DNA from: Betaproteobacteria bacterium
Lineage (GTDB): Bacteria > Pseudomonadota > Gammaproteobacteria > Burkholderiales > UBA6910
Direction: 5' to 3'
Assembly: GCA_016183615.1 (NCBI GenBank)
Contig: JACPEG010000032.1
Location: 97,416-161,415 of the forward strand
DNA length: 64,000 nt
A program made the position numbers and the translations under genes. The notes under the pieces were generated by a model. That model saw nothing but the letters and a program-made list of their open reading frames with translations, was not told the origin of the DNA and made no database searches. Of this stretch, positions 39,775 to 51,830 are shown one piece after another. The stretch's first letter is position 1, and each line of letters starts with the position of its first letter.

Positions 39775-40878
39775 ATGTTACTAATACAAACCGATCGAGA
39801 CACCCTTCTCAAGCCCTTGCAGGCTGTGACCGGCATCGTCGAGCGCCGGCACACGCTTCCCATTCTGTCCAACGTCCTTATCGAAGCCCGCCAGAACCAA
39901 CTCTCGTTTCTGGCCACCGACTTGGAGATTCAAATATCGACTTCCGCCGAGGGCGGCAAGCTCGCTGAGTACGCGGTGACGGCGGCCGCGAAAAAACTCC
40001 ACGATATCCTGCGGGCGCTGCCGGATAACGTTCCTGTGGCGCTGGAGGCCCAGAACAATCGGCTGCAGGTGAAGGCAGGCAAGAGCCGCTTCAACCTGCA
40101 GACCCTGCCGGCGGAGGATTTTCCCCGGCTGGCCGAAGGTGCCCAGACAGGCGCCCGATTCAGCCTGCCCCAGCGGGCACTGCGGCAGCTCTTCCTGGAA
40201 GTCCAGTACGCCATGGCCCAGCAGGACATCCGCTATTACCTGAACGGTCTGCTACTGGTCGTGGAGGAAGCCAGCGCCAAGGCGGTCGCCACCGACGGCC
40301 ATCGCCTTGCGTACGCCAGCACGAGCTTCGAGGGCAGCGTGCCGCACCAGGAGGTGATCCTTCCGCGCAAGGCGGTGCTGGAACTGGCCAAGCTCATGGC
40401 CGACGTCGACGAACCGGTGAGCGTCGAAATTCTCCAGAACCAGGTGCGGTTCCGGTTTTCCAATATTACGTTGGTATCGAAAGTGGTAGACGGCAAGTTT
40501 CCCGACTATACCCGGGTGATCCCGGAAAACTACCAGAAGCACTTCGTGATCAGCCGGGAGACGCTGCAGCAGGCGCTGCAACGGGCCGCCATACTTTCCA
40601 ATGAAAAGTTCCGGGGGGTGCGGTTCGTACTTACCGAGAACAGCCTGAAGACCGTGTGCACCAACAGCGAGCAGGAAGAAGCACAGGAAGAGCTCGAGAT
40701 CGAGTACCGGGGCGATGCCCTCGACATCGGGTTCAATATCACCTACCTGCTCGACGTCCTCAATAACCTTGATGCGGAATCGGTGGACCTGTCCTTCGGC
40801 GATGCCAACAGCAGCGTGCTGGTGAGCGTGCCCGGCAACCCCGATTTCAAGTATGTCGTCATGCCGATGCGCATCTAG
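39775..40878 (+). CDS. dnaN: DNA polymerase III sliding clamp (beta subunit)
   Basis: A 367-residue protein, MLLIQTDRDTLLKPLQAVTGIVERRHTLPILSNVLIEA. It has the three repeated clamp domains and the C-terminal VSVPGNPDFKYVVMPMRI. The dimeric ring tethers polymerases to DNA. Normal length and order between dnaA and gyrB. Confidence 0.98.
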   Translation: MLLIQTDRDTLLKPLQAVTGIVERRHTLPILSNVLIEARQNQLSFLATDLEIQISTSAEGGKLAEYAVTAAAKKLHDILRALPDNVPVALEAQNNRLQVKAGKSRFNLQTLPAEDFPRLAEGAQTGARFSLPQRALRQLFLEVQYAMAQQDIRYYLNGLLLVVEEASAKAVATDGHRLAYASTSFEGSVPHQEVILPRKAVLELAKLMADVDEPVSVEILQNQVRFRFSNITLVSKVVDGKFPDYTRVIPENYQKHFVISRETLQQALQRAAILSNEKFRGVRFVLTENSLKTVCTNSEQEEAQEELEIEYRGDALDIGFNITYLLDVLNNLDAESVDLSFGDANSSVLVSVPGNPDFKYVVMPMRI

Positions 40879-40894
40879 CGCCGGTTACCCGTGA

Positions 40895-43333
<2,439 letters not shown>

Positions 43334-43341
43334 TCCTTCCC

Positions 43342-43520
43342 GGTAGGAGCGAATTTATTCGCGACTTACGCGCCGCATGAGGGTCGCGAATAAATTCGCT
43401 CCTGCGAGGTTGGTAGGAGGGGATTCATCCCCGACGAAGGTCGCGAATAAATTCGCTCCTGCGAGGTTGGTAGGAGGGGATTCATTCCCGACGAAGGTCG
43501 CGAATAAATTCGCTCCTACG
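43342..43520. repeat. REP cluster with a 57-bp tandem unit between convergent gyrB and topB
   Basis: GTAGGAGCGAATTTATTCGC palindromes alternate with GTAGGAGGGGATTCATCCCC-type ones. The block from GGTCGCGAATAAATTCGC repeats with a period of exactly 57 bases (43382, 43439, 43496), the last copy partial. The cluster fills the gap between two converging genes, where it could act as a two-way terminator or mRNA end protector. Confidence 0.9.
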
Positions 43521-43530
43521 GTGATATAGC

Positions 43531-46050
43531 CTAGCCCGCCGCCGCCCGCCGCCTGGGCGGTGCCTTGGGCGCGGCCTTATCGGCGGTCTTGGGTTTCTTC
43601 TCCCCGCGCGCCGCGAATTCGAACCCCACTTTTCCCTCCTTCAGCACCAGGTGCGCGGCGAAGCGCCGCCCGTTGCGCTTGGAGACGAAATTGGCGAGCA
43701 GGTCGGTCTTTCCGGTCGTCAGCATTTTCTTTACCTGCTCGGGCTCGATGGTCCGCTGCAGGATGACTTTTCCGGTTCGGAAGTCACAGGTCTTGTCTTT
43801 GCCCACGGCCTTCTGGCAGATATAGGCCATCCCATACTCGAACACCCCGGCGCCGCACTTGGGGCAAGTGCCAAGCGGCGTGTGCCCGGAGAAGTCCACC
43901 GCCTCCGCCGCACCCTCCTCGCCCCGGGAGCCATCCCCAAAATCGAACTCGGGCTCATGACCGTCGTTGAGCCGCACCATGGCGGCGAACGGGCGGCCAA
44001 GCTTGCTGCGGAAGCCCGTCAGCGGCCCCACCACGCGCTTCGCGAGGAGCTCGTCGATTTCCTCCGGCTCGAACTGGCGCGCCGACACCACCTTCCACAG
44101 GGAGTAGTCGCATTTCTCGCACTGGAATTTCTTGTAGCTCTCCTTCACCACGCCGCCGCACTTGGGGCACGGCGCCTTCAGGGTCGCGAAGTCTCCGAGG
44201 ATGGTATCGTCCTGGTGCTCCTTGATCTGCTGCACCATGCGCCGGGTCGTGTCGGCGATCTCGCCCATGAAGGCGGCACGCTTCAATTTGCCGTGCTCCA
44301 TCTCGGCCAGCTTGTACTCCCAGTCCCCGGTAAGCTCGGGAGAGGCGAGAGCGTCGATCTTGAGGCCCCGCAGCGCGGTGATGAGCTGGAACGCCTTGGC
44401 CGTAGGCTGCAGCTCGCGGCCCATCCGATGCAGGTAGTCCTCCTGCAGCAAGTTCTCGATGATCTGGGCGCGGGTCGCAGGCGTGCCGAGGCCTTTTTCG
44501 CGCATTGCCTCGCGCAACTCCTCGTCTTCCACCAGCTTGCCCGCGCCTTCCATGGCGGAAAGCAACGTCGCCTCGGTGTAGCGGGCCGGGGGCTTGGTCT
44601 GGTTTTCCTGGACGGCCACCTCCAGAGTGTCGGCTTTTTCCCTGGCGCCGACGGGCGGCAGCTTGGGCGCGGCATCCGCTTCCTCCGCTTCCTTGCCGTA
44701 AACCGCGGTCCAGCCCGGATTCACCAGGATCCGCCCCTCGGTCTTGAAGGGCTCGTCCTCGACCCGGGTGATGCGGGTCGTGACGAGATATTCGGCGGCC
44801 GGAAAGAACACCGCCAGGAAGCGCTTCACCACCATGTCGTAGAGTTTCTGCTCGGTCTCGGTCAAGTGCTTCGGGGCGAGCAGGGTGGGGATGATGGCGA
44901 AGTGGTCTGAGATCTTGGCGTTGTTGAAGATGCGCTTGTTGGGCCGCACCCAGCCGCCCTTGAGGACCTGGCCGGCGAAGGGCGCATAGGCGGAGCCGGA
45001 GAGCGCCTTGAGGGTCGCCTTCACCGTCGGCAGGTAGTCCTCGGGCAGCGCCCGCGAGTCGGTCCGGGGATAGGTAAGGACCTTGTGCTTCTCGTAGAGC
45101 GCCTGGGCGAGGCCCAGGGTCATTTTTGCCGAAAAGCCGAAGCGGCCGTTGGCCTCCCGCTGCAGGCTCGTGAGGTCGAACAGCAGGGGCGAGAGCTGGG
45201 TGGCAGGCTTGCTCTCTTCGGCGACATTGGCCGGCTTGCCCAGGCATTTGGCACGGATTGCATCGGCCCTGGTCTTTTCCCACAGCCGCTCGGCACGCTC
45301 GTGCTCGGTGGCGCGGCCCTTGTCGAAGCCTTCATCGAACCAGCGGCCGGTATATTCACCGGCGGCGACTCCGAAAGTGGCTTCGACTTCCCAGTAGGTC
45401 TTGGGCTGGAAGCGGCGGATGCGCTCCTCGCGCTCCACCACGATGGCGAGCGTGGGGGTCTGTACCCGCCCCACCGTGGTCTTGTGGAAGCCGCCGGTCT
45501 TGGAATTGAACGCGGTCATGGCGCGGGTGCCGTTGATGCCCACCAGCCAGTCGGACTCCGAGCGGCAGACGGCGGCATCCGCCAGCGGCCGCATGTCGGC
45601 GTCCCCGCGCAAGTGGGCGAAGCCGTCGCGAATCGCCTCCGGCGTCATGGACTGCAGCCACAGGCGGCGGATGGGCTTGCTGGTGGCGGCGTGCTGGACG
45701 ATGTAGCGGAAGATGAGCTCGCCCTCGCGGCCCGCGTCGCAGGCATTGATCAGCCCCGTGACCTCCTTGCGCTTGATGAGCTTGACCAGCAGCTTGAGGC
45801 GGGAGGCGTTCTTCTCGATGGGAGCGAGCTCGAAGTGCGGCGGGATCACCGGCAGGTGGGCGAAGGTCCACTTGCCGCGCTTCACTTCGAATTGCTCCGG
45901 CACCGCGAGCTCCAGCAGGTGGCCGACGGCGGAAGAGAGCACGTACTTGTCGCTCTCGTAATAGTCGTCGTGTTTCTTGAACCCGCCGAGGGCGCGCGCG
46001 ATGTCTCCCGCCACGGATGGTTTCTCGGCGATGATTAAGGATTTACCCAT
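43531..46050 (-). CDS. topB: DNA topoisomerase III
   Basis: An 839-residue type IA topoisomerase. TOPRIM region: MGKSLIIAEKPSVAGDIARALGG and NACDAGREGELIFRYI. The active-site tyrosine is in LTYPRTDSRALPEDYL. C-terminal zinc-finger-like modules follow (CPKCGGVVKESYKKFQCEKC; CPKCGAGVFEYGMAYIC), then a basic Ala/Pro/Lys tail. It decatenates single-stranded DNA intermediates. It is downstream of dprA on the same strand, separated by 175 bases that hold an unusual palindrome. Confidence 0.95.
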   Translation of the reverse strand: MGKSLIIAEKPSVAGDIARALGGFKKHDDYYESDKYVLSSAVGHLLELAVPEQFEVKRGKWTFAHLPVIPPHFELAPIEKNASRLKLLVKLIKRKEVTGLINACDAGREGELIFRYIVQHAATSKPIRRLWLQSMTPEAIRDGFAHLRGDADMRPLADAAVCRSESDWLVGINGTRAMTAFNSKTGGFHKTTVGRVQTPTLAIVVEREERIRRFQPKTYWEVEATFGVAAGEYTGRWFDEGFDKGRATEHERAERLWEKTRADAIRAKCLGKPANVAEESKPATQLSPLLFDLTSLQREANGRFGFSAKMTLGLAQALYEKHKVLTYPRTDSRALPEDYLPTVKATLKALSGSAYAPFAGQVLKGGWVRPNKRIFNNAKISDHFAIIPTLLAPKHLTETEQKLYDMVVKRFLAVFFPAAEYLVTTRITRVEDEPFKTEGRILVNPGWTAVYGKEAEEADAAPKLPPVGAREKADTLEVAVQENQTKPPARYTEATLLSAMEGAGKLVEDEELREAMREKGLGTPATRAQIIENLLQEDYLHRMGRELQPTAKAFQLITALRGLKIDALASPELTGDWEYKLAEMEHGKLKRAAFMGEIADTTRRMVQQIKEHQDDTILGDFATLKAPCPKCGGVVKESYKKFQCEKCDYSLWKVVSARQFEPEEIDELLAKRVVGPLTGFRSKLGRPFAAMVRLNDGHEPEFDFGDGSRGEEGAAEAVDFSGHTPLGTCPKCGAGVFEYGMAYICQKAVGKDKTCDFRTGKVILQRTIEPEQVKKMLTTGKTDLLANFVSKRNGRRFAAHLVLKEGKVGFEFAARGEKKPKTADKAAPKAPPRRRAAAG

Positions 46051-46177
46051 TTACGCTGAGGGCTCCAAGTCAGAATTCGTGAATGCGACTGCGCGGACCC
46101 GGCAGTCCCGCTGGCCGCGCCGCAACGGAGCGCAAGATAATAAGAACAAACGCCGGGTAAACGCAAGAACGTTCTCG

Positions 46178-46199
46178 CGCACGCGCGTACGCGCGTGCG
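46178..46199. repeat. 22-bp perfect palindrome of alternating purine and pyrimidine
   Basis: Arms CGCACGCGCGT/ACGCGCGTGCG meet without a spacer. Every step alternates purine and pyrimidine, the pattern that favours left-handed Z-DNA under negative supercoiling. A smaller AGAACGTTCT palindrome lies just to its left. The site is between dprA (3' end) and topB (5' end). Confidence 0.85.
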
Positions 46200-46225
46200 A
46201 AAAATTCTTTCGTCAGGCCAGCCAC

Positions 46226-47320
46226 TTAGCGCAGGCGTTGAAAGCGGCCGCCGGGCAGGGCCGCGACGGCGCCTTCCAGCTCCAGTTGCAGCAGGTGGGG
46301 CGCCAGCGCTTCCGGTGCGAGCCCGCTCCTCAGGCTAAGCGTATCGAGGTCTACCGGGTCGAACCCCATCACCTCGAGGATTGCACCGGCCCCGGCATCG
46401 CGCTCCGGCGCAGGCGCAGCGGTCGATTCCGCGGACGGGATTGCGCACAACTCCTCCAGGATGTCCTGGGCGGATTCCGCGAGCTTGGCGCCTTGCTTGA
46501 TCAGAGCGTGGCAGCCCTTCGACAGCGGAGAATGGATCGAGCCCGGGACCGCGAAAACCTCCCGCCCCTGCTCCAGCGCGAACCGCGCCGTGATCAGCGA
46601 TCCGCTTTCCTGGGCGGCTTCGACTACCAGGCAGCCCAGGGCGAGTCCACTGATCAAGCGGTTGCGGCGGGGAAAGTTTCCGGCAAGGGGGCGGGTGCCG
46701 AGGGGGAACTCGGAAACCAGCGCTCCGCTGGCTGCCAGCTCGTGGGCCAGAGGCCGGTTCCTGGCCGGATATACGACGTCAAGGCCGGTACCCACCACCG
46801 CAATGCTGCTTCCCTTTCCCTTGAGCCCCCCCCGGTGAGCCGCGGCGTCGATGCCCAGCGCCAGGCCACTCACGACGGTGAACCCGGCGTGGCTCAGGCT
46901 TGCGGCGAATTCTTCGGCGTTGGCGGCGCCTTGGGGGGTGGCATTGCGGCTGCCGACGAGGGCGATGGCCGGGCGGTTGAGCAGCTCTCGCCGGCCCTTC
47001 ACATAGAGCAGACAGGGCGGATCGGGGATCTCGAGCAACGCGTTCGGATAGTCGGCATCGGCCAGAGTGACGATGTGGTTCTGCGAGTCAGCGGTCCAGG
47101 CGAGCGCCGCGTCGACGGCGCTATCCTCGGGTCCCTCGACAACGGCGCGCGCCACCGGTGGGGCCACCACTTTGCGCAGGGCCGACTCCGCCGCGTCCAG
47201 CACCCGTTGCGGGTCGCCGAACACCGAAAGCAGCTGCCGCATCCCCTGGGGCCCGACTCCGGGGATCAGCGTGAGGCCCACCCAGGGGCGAAGGTCGGGA
47301 TCTGGCACCATGGGGCCCAC
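46226..47320 (-). CDS. dprA: DNA-processing protein DprA (Smf)
   Basis: A 364-residue protein. An N-terminal helix-hairpin-like region (LRPWVGLTLIPGVGPQGMRQLL) precedes the Rossmann-like core: PAIALVGSRNATPQGAANAEEFA, VVSGLALGIDAAAHRGGL, TGLDVVYPARNR, FPRRNRLISGLALGCLVVEAAQESGSLITARFALEQGREVFAVPGS. The C-terminal winged-helix region (DPVDLDTLSLRSGLAPEALAPHLLQLELEGAV) is complete. DprA loads RecA on incoming single-stranded DNA during transformation. The downstream LysM gene of transcription order lies 61 bases upstream of its ATG, on the same strand. Confidence 0.95.
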   Translation of the reverse strand: MGPMVPDPDLRPWVGLTLIPGVGPQGMRQLLSVFGDPQRVLDAAESALRKVVAPPVARAVVEGPEDSAVDAALAWTADSQNHIVTLADADYPNALLEIPDPPCLLYVKGRRELLNRPAIALVGSRNATPQGAANAEEFAASLSHAGFTVVSGLALGIDAAAHRGGLKGKGSSIAVVGTGLDVVYPARNRPLAHELAASGALVSEFPLGTRPLAGNFPRRNRLISGLALGCLVVEAAQESGSLITARFALEQGREVFAVPGSIHSPLSKGCHALIKQGAKLAESAQDILEELCAIPSAESTAAPAPERDAGAGAILEVMGFDPVDLDTLSLRSGLAPEALAPHLLQLELEGAVAALPGGRFQRLR

Positions 47321-47381
47321 AACGCCTCAGCGGCCCGGCCGGCCGACGCGCCGGGCGATACGAGGCGGGGATCGCCGCGAC

Positions 47382-48401
47382 TTAGGGGTTTTGCACCACG
47401 TCGAGGACGTTGACCTGGCGCGAGCTCTGCAGGACCAGGGCGTAGGACACGCGGTCGAAAGTGCGGAACACGAATGCCAGCCCGTAGCGCTCATCGGGCA
47501 GCCGCTCACCCGACTCCTTGCGGGAAACATAGGCCGTATCCCCCGCGCGGTAGATCGCCAGCACGTGGCCGGGCTCCAGGCCGTCGCGCTTGCCGCGATT
47601 GATGCTGAGGATCGAATTGCTGCCCATTTCGGCCACACCGCCGTAGGACGACATCACGCGGCCCTTTATCGCCTTTTCGGGCGCATGGGGGGCGTAGCTG
47701 GCGAAGGTGGCGCCCGGCGAAGGCACGAAGCGGTCGCCCCGGGCCACTTCCTGCACCGCCTTGGTAATCTGCACTGTACTGATTTCGTCGAAACTCACCA
47801 CTTGGGCCTCACCCAGGTAGAGCGCCTCGTGCCCCAGGGTTTCGCTGGTTTCGGGATCCACCAGGGGCCGGCCCGACCGGTAGATCTGCCACGCCTGGCC
47901 CTTGTCCCTGGACATGCCCTTGACGAACGCGGTGTCACCCCGCCCCAGCACGACCCGATGCTCGTAGGCCCCCACCAGCATCGGCGCCGTTTCCAGGCCG
48001 TTGGCCTCGATCACGAGCGGTTGGGACAGGAAGGGCTCGATGGCATCGGCCGGGATGGCCGGAATGGCGCCGCTGCCGAGGTCCTGAACCCGTATCTGGG
48101 GTGAAAGCCTCACGGTCTCGCGGGCGACCCTCAGGCGGGCCTGGCCTCCGTTTTTCTCCAGGACGATCACGTCCCCGGGGAAAATGCGGTGGGGGTTTTT
48201 TACCTGGTCCCGGTTCATGCCCCACAATTCGGGCCATTTCCACGGGTCCTTGAGGTATTTGGAGGCAATCCCCCACAGGGTGTCCCCCGGCACCACGATA
48301 TGGCGATCCGGCGGATTGTCCGTCAGGGCCGGATCTGCGCCGAGCGCTGCCAGCGAAGCCAAACTGGGAAGCAGAATCAAAGATATAATTAGCCGTCGCA
48401 T
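47382..48401 (-). CDS. Secreted LysM-domain protein
   Basis: A 339-residue protein. Signal peptide (MRRLIISLILLPSLASLAALGA), then a LysM peptidoglycan-binding module (HIVVPGDTLWGIASKYLKDPWKWPELWGMNRDQVKNPHRIFPGDVIVL). The remaining 250 residues are strand-rich and not assigned to an enzyme family (RVSYALVLQSSRQVNVLDVVQNP at the end). Proteins of this form stand upstream of dprA in many betaproteobacteria, and dprA follows 61 bases on. Divergent from def. Probable role in cell-wall binding. Confidence 0.88.
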   Translation of the reverse strand: MRRLIISLILLPSLASLAALGADPALTDNPPDRHIVVPGDTLWGIASKYLKDPWKWPELWGMNRDQVKNPHRIFPGDVIVLEKNGGQARLRVARETVRLSPQIRVQDLGSGAIPAIPADAIEPFLSQPLVIEANGLETAPMLVGAYEHRVVLGRGDTAFVKGMSRDKGQAWQIYRSGRPLVDPETSETLGHEALYLGEAQVVSFDEISTVQITKAVQEVARGDRFVPSPGATFASYAPHAPEKAIKGRVMSSYGGVAEMGSNSILSINRGKRDGLEPGHVLAIYRAGDTAYVSRKESGERLPDERYGLAFVFRTFDRVSYALVLQSSRQVNVLDVVQNP

Positions 48402-48532
48402 AACACGCTCCCGTCGCAGTTAGTGGGCCACATCCCCCCGGCATCCGGGGTCCCCTGCCGCCTGGCACCTGCCATACGGATTGATGCTTTGGTTTAAATT
48501 CTGCATCTAGTTTCTTAAATTAGCAAGCATTT

Positions 48533-49036
48533 ATGGCGCTTCTCAAAATCCTCCAATACCCCGATGAACGCCTTCACAAAATCGCCCGGCCGGTCAAGGA
48601 GGTTACTCCCGAAATTCGCAGGCTGGTGGATGACATGGCGGAAACCATGTATGCGGCGCCCGGCATCGGTCTCGCGGCGACACAGGTGGACGTGCATCTG
48701 CGGGTGATCGTGATCGACATTTCGGACAATCGCGGCGATCTCAAGGTGTTCATCAACCCGAAACTGCTCGCCGCGAGCGGCGAGGCCGAGTGCGAGGAAG
48801 GCTGCCTCTCGGTGCCGGGCATCTACGAGAAAGTGAGGCGCGCGGAGCGCATCACCGTGGAGGCGCTCGACCGCGAAGGCAAGCGGTTCCGGCTCGATGT
48901 CGAGGGGCTGCTCGCAGTATGCGTACAGCATGAGATGGATCATCTCGAGGGCAAGGTGTTCGTCGAGTACCTGTCGCGGCTCAAGCAGCACCGCATTCTG
49001 GCCAAGCTCAAAAAGCTCAAGCGCAAGACCATGTAG
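48533..49036 (+). CDS. def: Peptide deformylase
   Basis: A 167-residue metalloenzyme with all three motifs: [19 protein letters not shown] (metal-binding Cys) and QHEMDHLEG (HExxH-type pair of His). It removes the formyl group from new proteins and so works with the adjacent fmt, which adds it to Met-tRNA. First of the def-fmt-rsmB run. Confidence 0.97.
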   Translation: MALLKILQYPDERLHKIARPVKEVTPEIRRLVDDMAETMYAAPGIGLAATQVDVHLRVIVIDISDNRGDLKVFINPKLLAASGEAECEEGCLSVPGIYEKVRRAERITVEALDREGKRFRLDVEGLLAVCVQHEMDHLEGKVFVEYLSRLKQHRILAKLKKLKRKTM

Positions 49037-49068
49037 CGCGCAGCTTTCTTCAGCGTTTCCGAATCCCC

Positions 49069-49998
49069 TTGAAAGTCATATTCGCCGGTACCCCGGAATT
49101 TGCCGCGCACGCCCTCGCCGCCCTCGCCCGGAGCCGCCACGAAATCGTGCTGGTGCTCACCCGGCCCGACCGCCCCGCCGGCCGCGGCCTCAAGCTCACC
49201 GCCTCGCCGGTGAAGCGGCTCGCCGAAGAGCGCGGTCTCCCGGTGCTGCAGCCGGCAACGCTCAAGGAGGCAGGCATCCAGGCGCGCCTCGCGGAACGCG
49301 CTCCCGAGGTCATGGTGGTGGCGGCCTACGGGCTGATCCTGCCCGCCGCGGTGCTGGCGATTCCGCGGCTGGGCTGCATCAACATTCACGCTTCGCTGCT
49401 GCCTCGCTGGCGCGGCGCGGCGCCGATCCAGCGGGCGCTGCTGGCGGGGGATCGGGAAACCGGCATCACCATCATGCAGATGGATGCGGGGCTCGACACC
49501 GGCCCGATGCTGCTCCGGGCCGCGATCCCGATCGCGGAAGACGATACCGCCCGGACGCTGCACGACCGGCTCGCGGCGCTCGGGGCCGAAAGCATCGTGC
49601 ATGCGCTGGAGGCTCTGGAAGCGGGCAGCCTGAAGCCGGAACCCCAGGACCAAGCCCGCGCCTGCTATGCGCCGAAGCTCGACAAGCAGGAGGCGACCAT
49701 CGATTGGCATAAGCCCGCCCGGGAGATCCACCGCGCCATCCGCGCATACGACCCGTTTCCCGGCGCGGGCACCACGCTCGATGGCCAGCTCATCAAGCTG
49801 TGGGGCGCGCGGCTTGGGGAAAACCTGCGCGGCGCGCCGGGGACGGTGCTTTCGGCATCGGGCGCGGGAATTGCGGTCGCCTGCGGCGACGGTGGCCTGG
49901 TCGTCACCGAACTGCAGCGCGCCGGGGGCAGACGAATGCCCGCCGCCCGGTTCCTGGCCGGTTTCCCGCTCACGCCGGGGGCGCGTTTCGGTGCTTGA
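49069..49998 (+). CDS. fmt: Methionyl-tRNA formyltransferase
   Basis: A 309-residue enzyme with a TTG start: [22 protein letters not shown]. The catalytic region reads [46 protein letters not shown], holding the N-H-D triad. The C-terminal tRNA-binding domain is complete. Transfers formyl from 10-formyl-tetrahydrofolate to initiator tRNA. Its end overlaps the rsmB start by 8 bases. Confidence 0.96.
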   Translation: MKVIFAGTPEFAAHALAALARSRHEIVLVLTRPDRPAGRGLKLTASPVKRLAEERGLPVLQPATLKEAGIQARLAERAPEVMVVAAYGLILPAAVLAIPRLGCINIHASLLPRWRGAAPIQRALLAGDRETGITIMQMDAGLDTGPMLLRAAIPIAEDDTARTLHDRLAALGAESIVHALEALEAGSLKPEPQDQARACYAPKLDKQEATIDWHKPAREIHRAIRAYDPFPGAGTTLDGQLIKLWGARLGENLRGAPGTVLSASGAGIAVACGDGGLVVTELQRAGGRRMPAARFLAGFPLTPGARFGA

Positions 49999-51262
49999 AG
50001 CACAGCGGCTGGCGGCCGACACCGTGGCCGCCGTGCTCGCCGGGCGCAGCCTGAACGATGCGCTGGCCGCCGAGTTCGCCCGACGCCCGCGGCTCCAGGC
50101 GGGCGAGCGCGGGGCCGCCCAGGATCTTTGCTACGGAACCCTGCGCTTCTACGGCACGCTCGCCGCGGTGCTGGAAGCGCTGCTCAAGAAGCCTCTCTCC
50201 AGCGACCGCCTGCGGGCCTTGCTGCTGGTGGCGCTCTACCAGCTCGAGCACACCCGTGCCGCGCCCTACGCGATCGTGGATCATGCGGTGGGGGCGGCGG
50301 CGCGCCTGGGCGCGCCGGCCGCCAAGGGCCTGGTCAACGCCGTGCTGCGCAATTTTCTCCGGGATCGGGAGGGCCTGCTCGCCAATGCGCGCGCGAACGA
50401 CGAGGGACGCTATTCCCACCCCCGCTGGTGGGTAGAGCGCCTGCGTGCCGATTATCCACTGCGGTACGAGTCGATACTCGAGTCTGCCAACCAGCGGCCC
50501 CCCATGACCCTGAGGGTGAACGCGCGGCGCAGCTGCGTGGCCGATTATCTGTCGGAGCTGGCCGCCGCGGGAATGGAAGCGAGCACCCTGGGTGCGGCTG
50601 CGATCCGGCTCACGCGCCCGGTTCCCGTGGAAGCGCTGCCGGGATTCGGCGAAGGGCGCGTTTCGGTGCAGGACTATGGCGCCCAGCTCGCGGCGCCGTT
50701 GCTCGACCCGCAACCCGGCATGCGGGTGCTGGATGCCTGCGCCGCGCCGGGTGGCAAGGCCGCCCACCTGCTGGAGCTGGCCGACATCCGCCTCGCCGCC
50801 GTTGACGTGGACGCGAGCCGGCTCGCGCGCGTGAGGGACAACCTCGCCCGGCTCGGCCTTTCCGCGGAACTGCGGGCGGGAGACGCAGCGCAGCCGGCCG
50901 CCTGGTGGGATGGCGCTCCTTTCGAGCGGATTCTCGCCGACGTGCCCTGCTCCGCCTCCGGGGTCGCGCGCCGCCATCCCGACGTCAAGTGGCTGCGCCG
51001 TGAATCCGATATTGCAGGTTTCGCAGCCCGGCAGCGGGCGATCCTGGAAGGCCTGTGGCAGACCCTGGCGAAGGGTGGTAAATTGCTCTACGCCACCTGC
51101 TCCGTGTTCCGGGAAGAAAATCAAACGCTGGTCGCCGGCTTTTTGCACGGCCACGGCGATGCCCGGCGCCTCCCCCTTTCCGGGATTGACGCCCCCGACG
51201 GTCAATTGCTCCCCGATGCCCGCCACGATGGTTTTTTTTACGCGCTTCTGGAGAAGGCGTAG
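49991..51262 (+). CDS. rsmB: 16S rRNA (cytosine967-C5)-methyltransferase RsmB
   Basis: A 423-residue protein from GTG at 49991. The NusB-like N-terminal domain ([22 protein letters not shown]) precedes the methyltransferase with [41 protein letters not shown] and [14 protein letters not shown], whose two cysteines are the catalytic and release residues. A longer open frame back to 49667 lies inside fmt and is rejected. The 3' end overlaps the DUF4390 start. Confidence 0.95.
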   Translation: MLEAQRLAADTVAAVLAGRSLNDALAAEFARRPRLQAGERGAAQDLCYGTLRFYGTLAAVLEALLKKPLSSDRLRALLLVALYQLEHTRAAPYAIVDHAVGAAARLGAPAAKGLVNAVLRNFLRDREGLLANARANDEGRYSHPRWWVERLRADYPLRYESILESANQRPPMTLRVNARRSCVADYLSELAAAGMEASTLGAAAIRLTRPVPVEALPGFGEGRVSVQDYGAQLAAPLLDPQPGMRVLDACAAPGGKAAHLLELADIRLAAVDVDASRLARVRDNLARLGLSAELRAGDAAQPAAWWDGAPFERILADVPCSASGVARRHPDVKWLRRESDIAGFAARQRAILEGLWQTLAKGGKLLYATCSVFREENQTLVAGFLHGHGDARRLPLSGIDAPDGQLLPDARHDGFFYALLEKA

Positions 51263-51830
51263 GCGCTGCGCCGCGCCGGGCCGGTGGCTGCCGCGCCTCG
51301 CCGCCGCGGTGGGGCTGGCCCTCGCCCTCGCCGTCCCGGCCCACGCCGAAGGGGTGCTGGCCCAGGGCGCGGAGCTGGAGGCGGGCGAGGACGGCTATCT
51401 GCTCCACGCGGGGTTCTCGGTCCGGCTCACCGCCACGCTGGAGGAGGCGCTGCTGAAGGGCGTGTCCCTGTACTTCGTCACCGACTTCGAACTGCTGCGG
51501 CCGCGCTGGTACTGGTTCGACGAGCGCATCGCCGAGGGCCAGTTCCAGAGCAAACTCGGCTACAACGCCCTCACCCGGCAGTACCGCCTTAGCGCGGGTC
51601 CGCTGTACCAGAACTTCGATTCCCTGGAGGCGGCGCTTGCGGTGCTGGGACGGGTGCGCAACCGCCCGGTGGCCGACAGGGACGCCCTCCGGAAAGGCGC
51701 CGAATACCACGCCGCGGTGAGGATGCGGCTCGATGTCTCCCAGCTGCCGAAGCCGCTGCAGGTGAGCGCCATCACCTCCCGCGAATGGAGCATCGAGTCG
51801 GACTGGTTCCGCTGGAAGATCGGCCCATGA
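51228..51830 (+). CDS. DUF4390 exported protein
   Basis: A 200-residue protein beginning [18 protein letters not shown] inside the end of rsmB (35-base overlap), followed by a signal-like segment (LAAAVGLALALAVPAHAEG). The mature part (LEEALLKGVSLYFVTDFELLRPRWYWFDE, YRLSAGPLYQNFDSLEAALAVLGRVRNRPV) matches DUF4390. It stands between rsmB and an NtrY-like kinase in many betaproteobacteria. The stop overlaps the kinase start (ATGA at 51827-51830). Role unknown; coupling suggests an envelope partner of the kinase. Confidence 0.85.
   Translation: MVFFTRFWRRRRRCAAPGRWLPRLAAAVGLALALAVPAHAEGVLAQGAELEAGEDGYLLHAGFSVRLTATLEEALLKGVSLYFVTDFELLRPRWYWFDERIAEGQFQSKLGYNALTRQYRLSAGPLYQNFDSLEAALAVLGRVRNRPVADRDALRKGAEYHAAVRMRLDVSQLPKPLQVSAITSREWSIESDWFRWKIGP

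Noticed and set aside
43382..43520. The 57-bp repeats considered as a CRISPR array.
   Set aside because: The repeats are adjacent, contain REP palindromes and have no unique spacers.
49667..49990. A longer RsmB start inside fmt.
   Set aside because: The added residues do not resemble RsmB. GTG at 49991 gives the usual N-terminus and an 8-base overlap with fmt.
51232..51239. A run of eight T at the rsmB/DUF4390 overlap, considered as a slippage or phase-variation site.
   Set aside because: Both genes read correctly as given. Slippage would only change the last few residues of RsmB, so there is no evidence for regulation.
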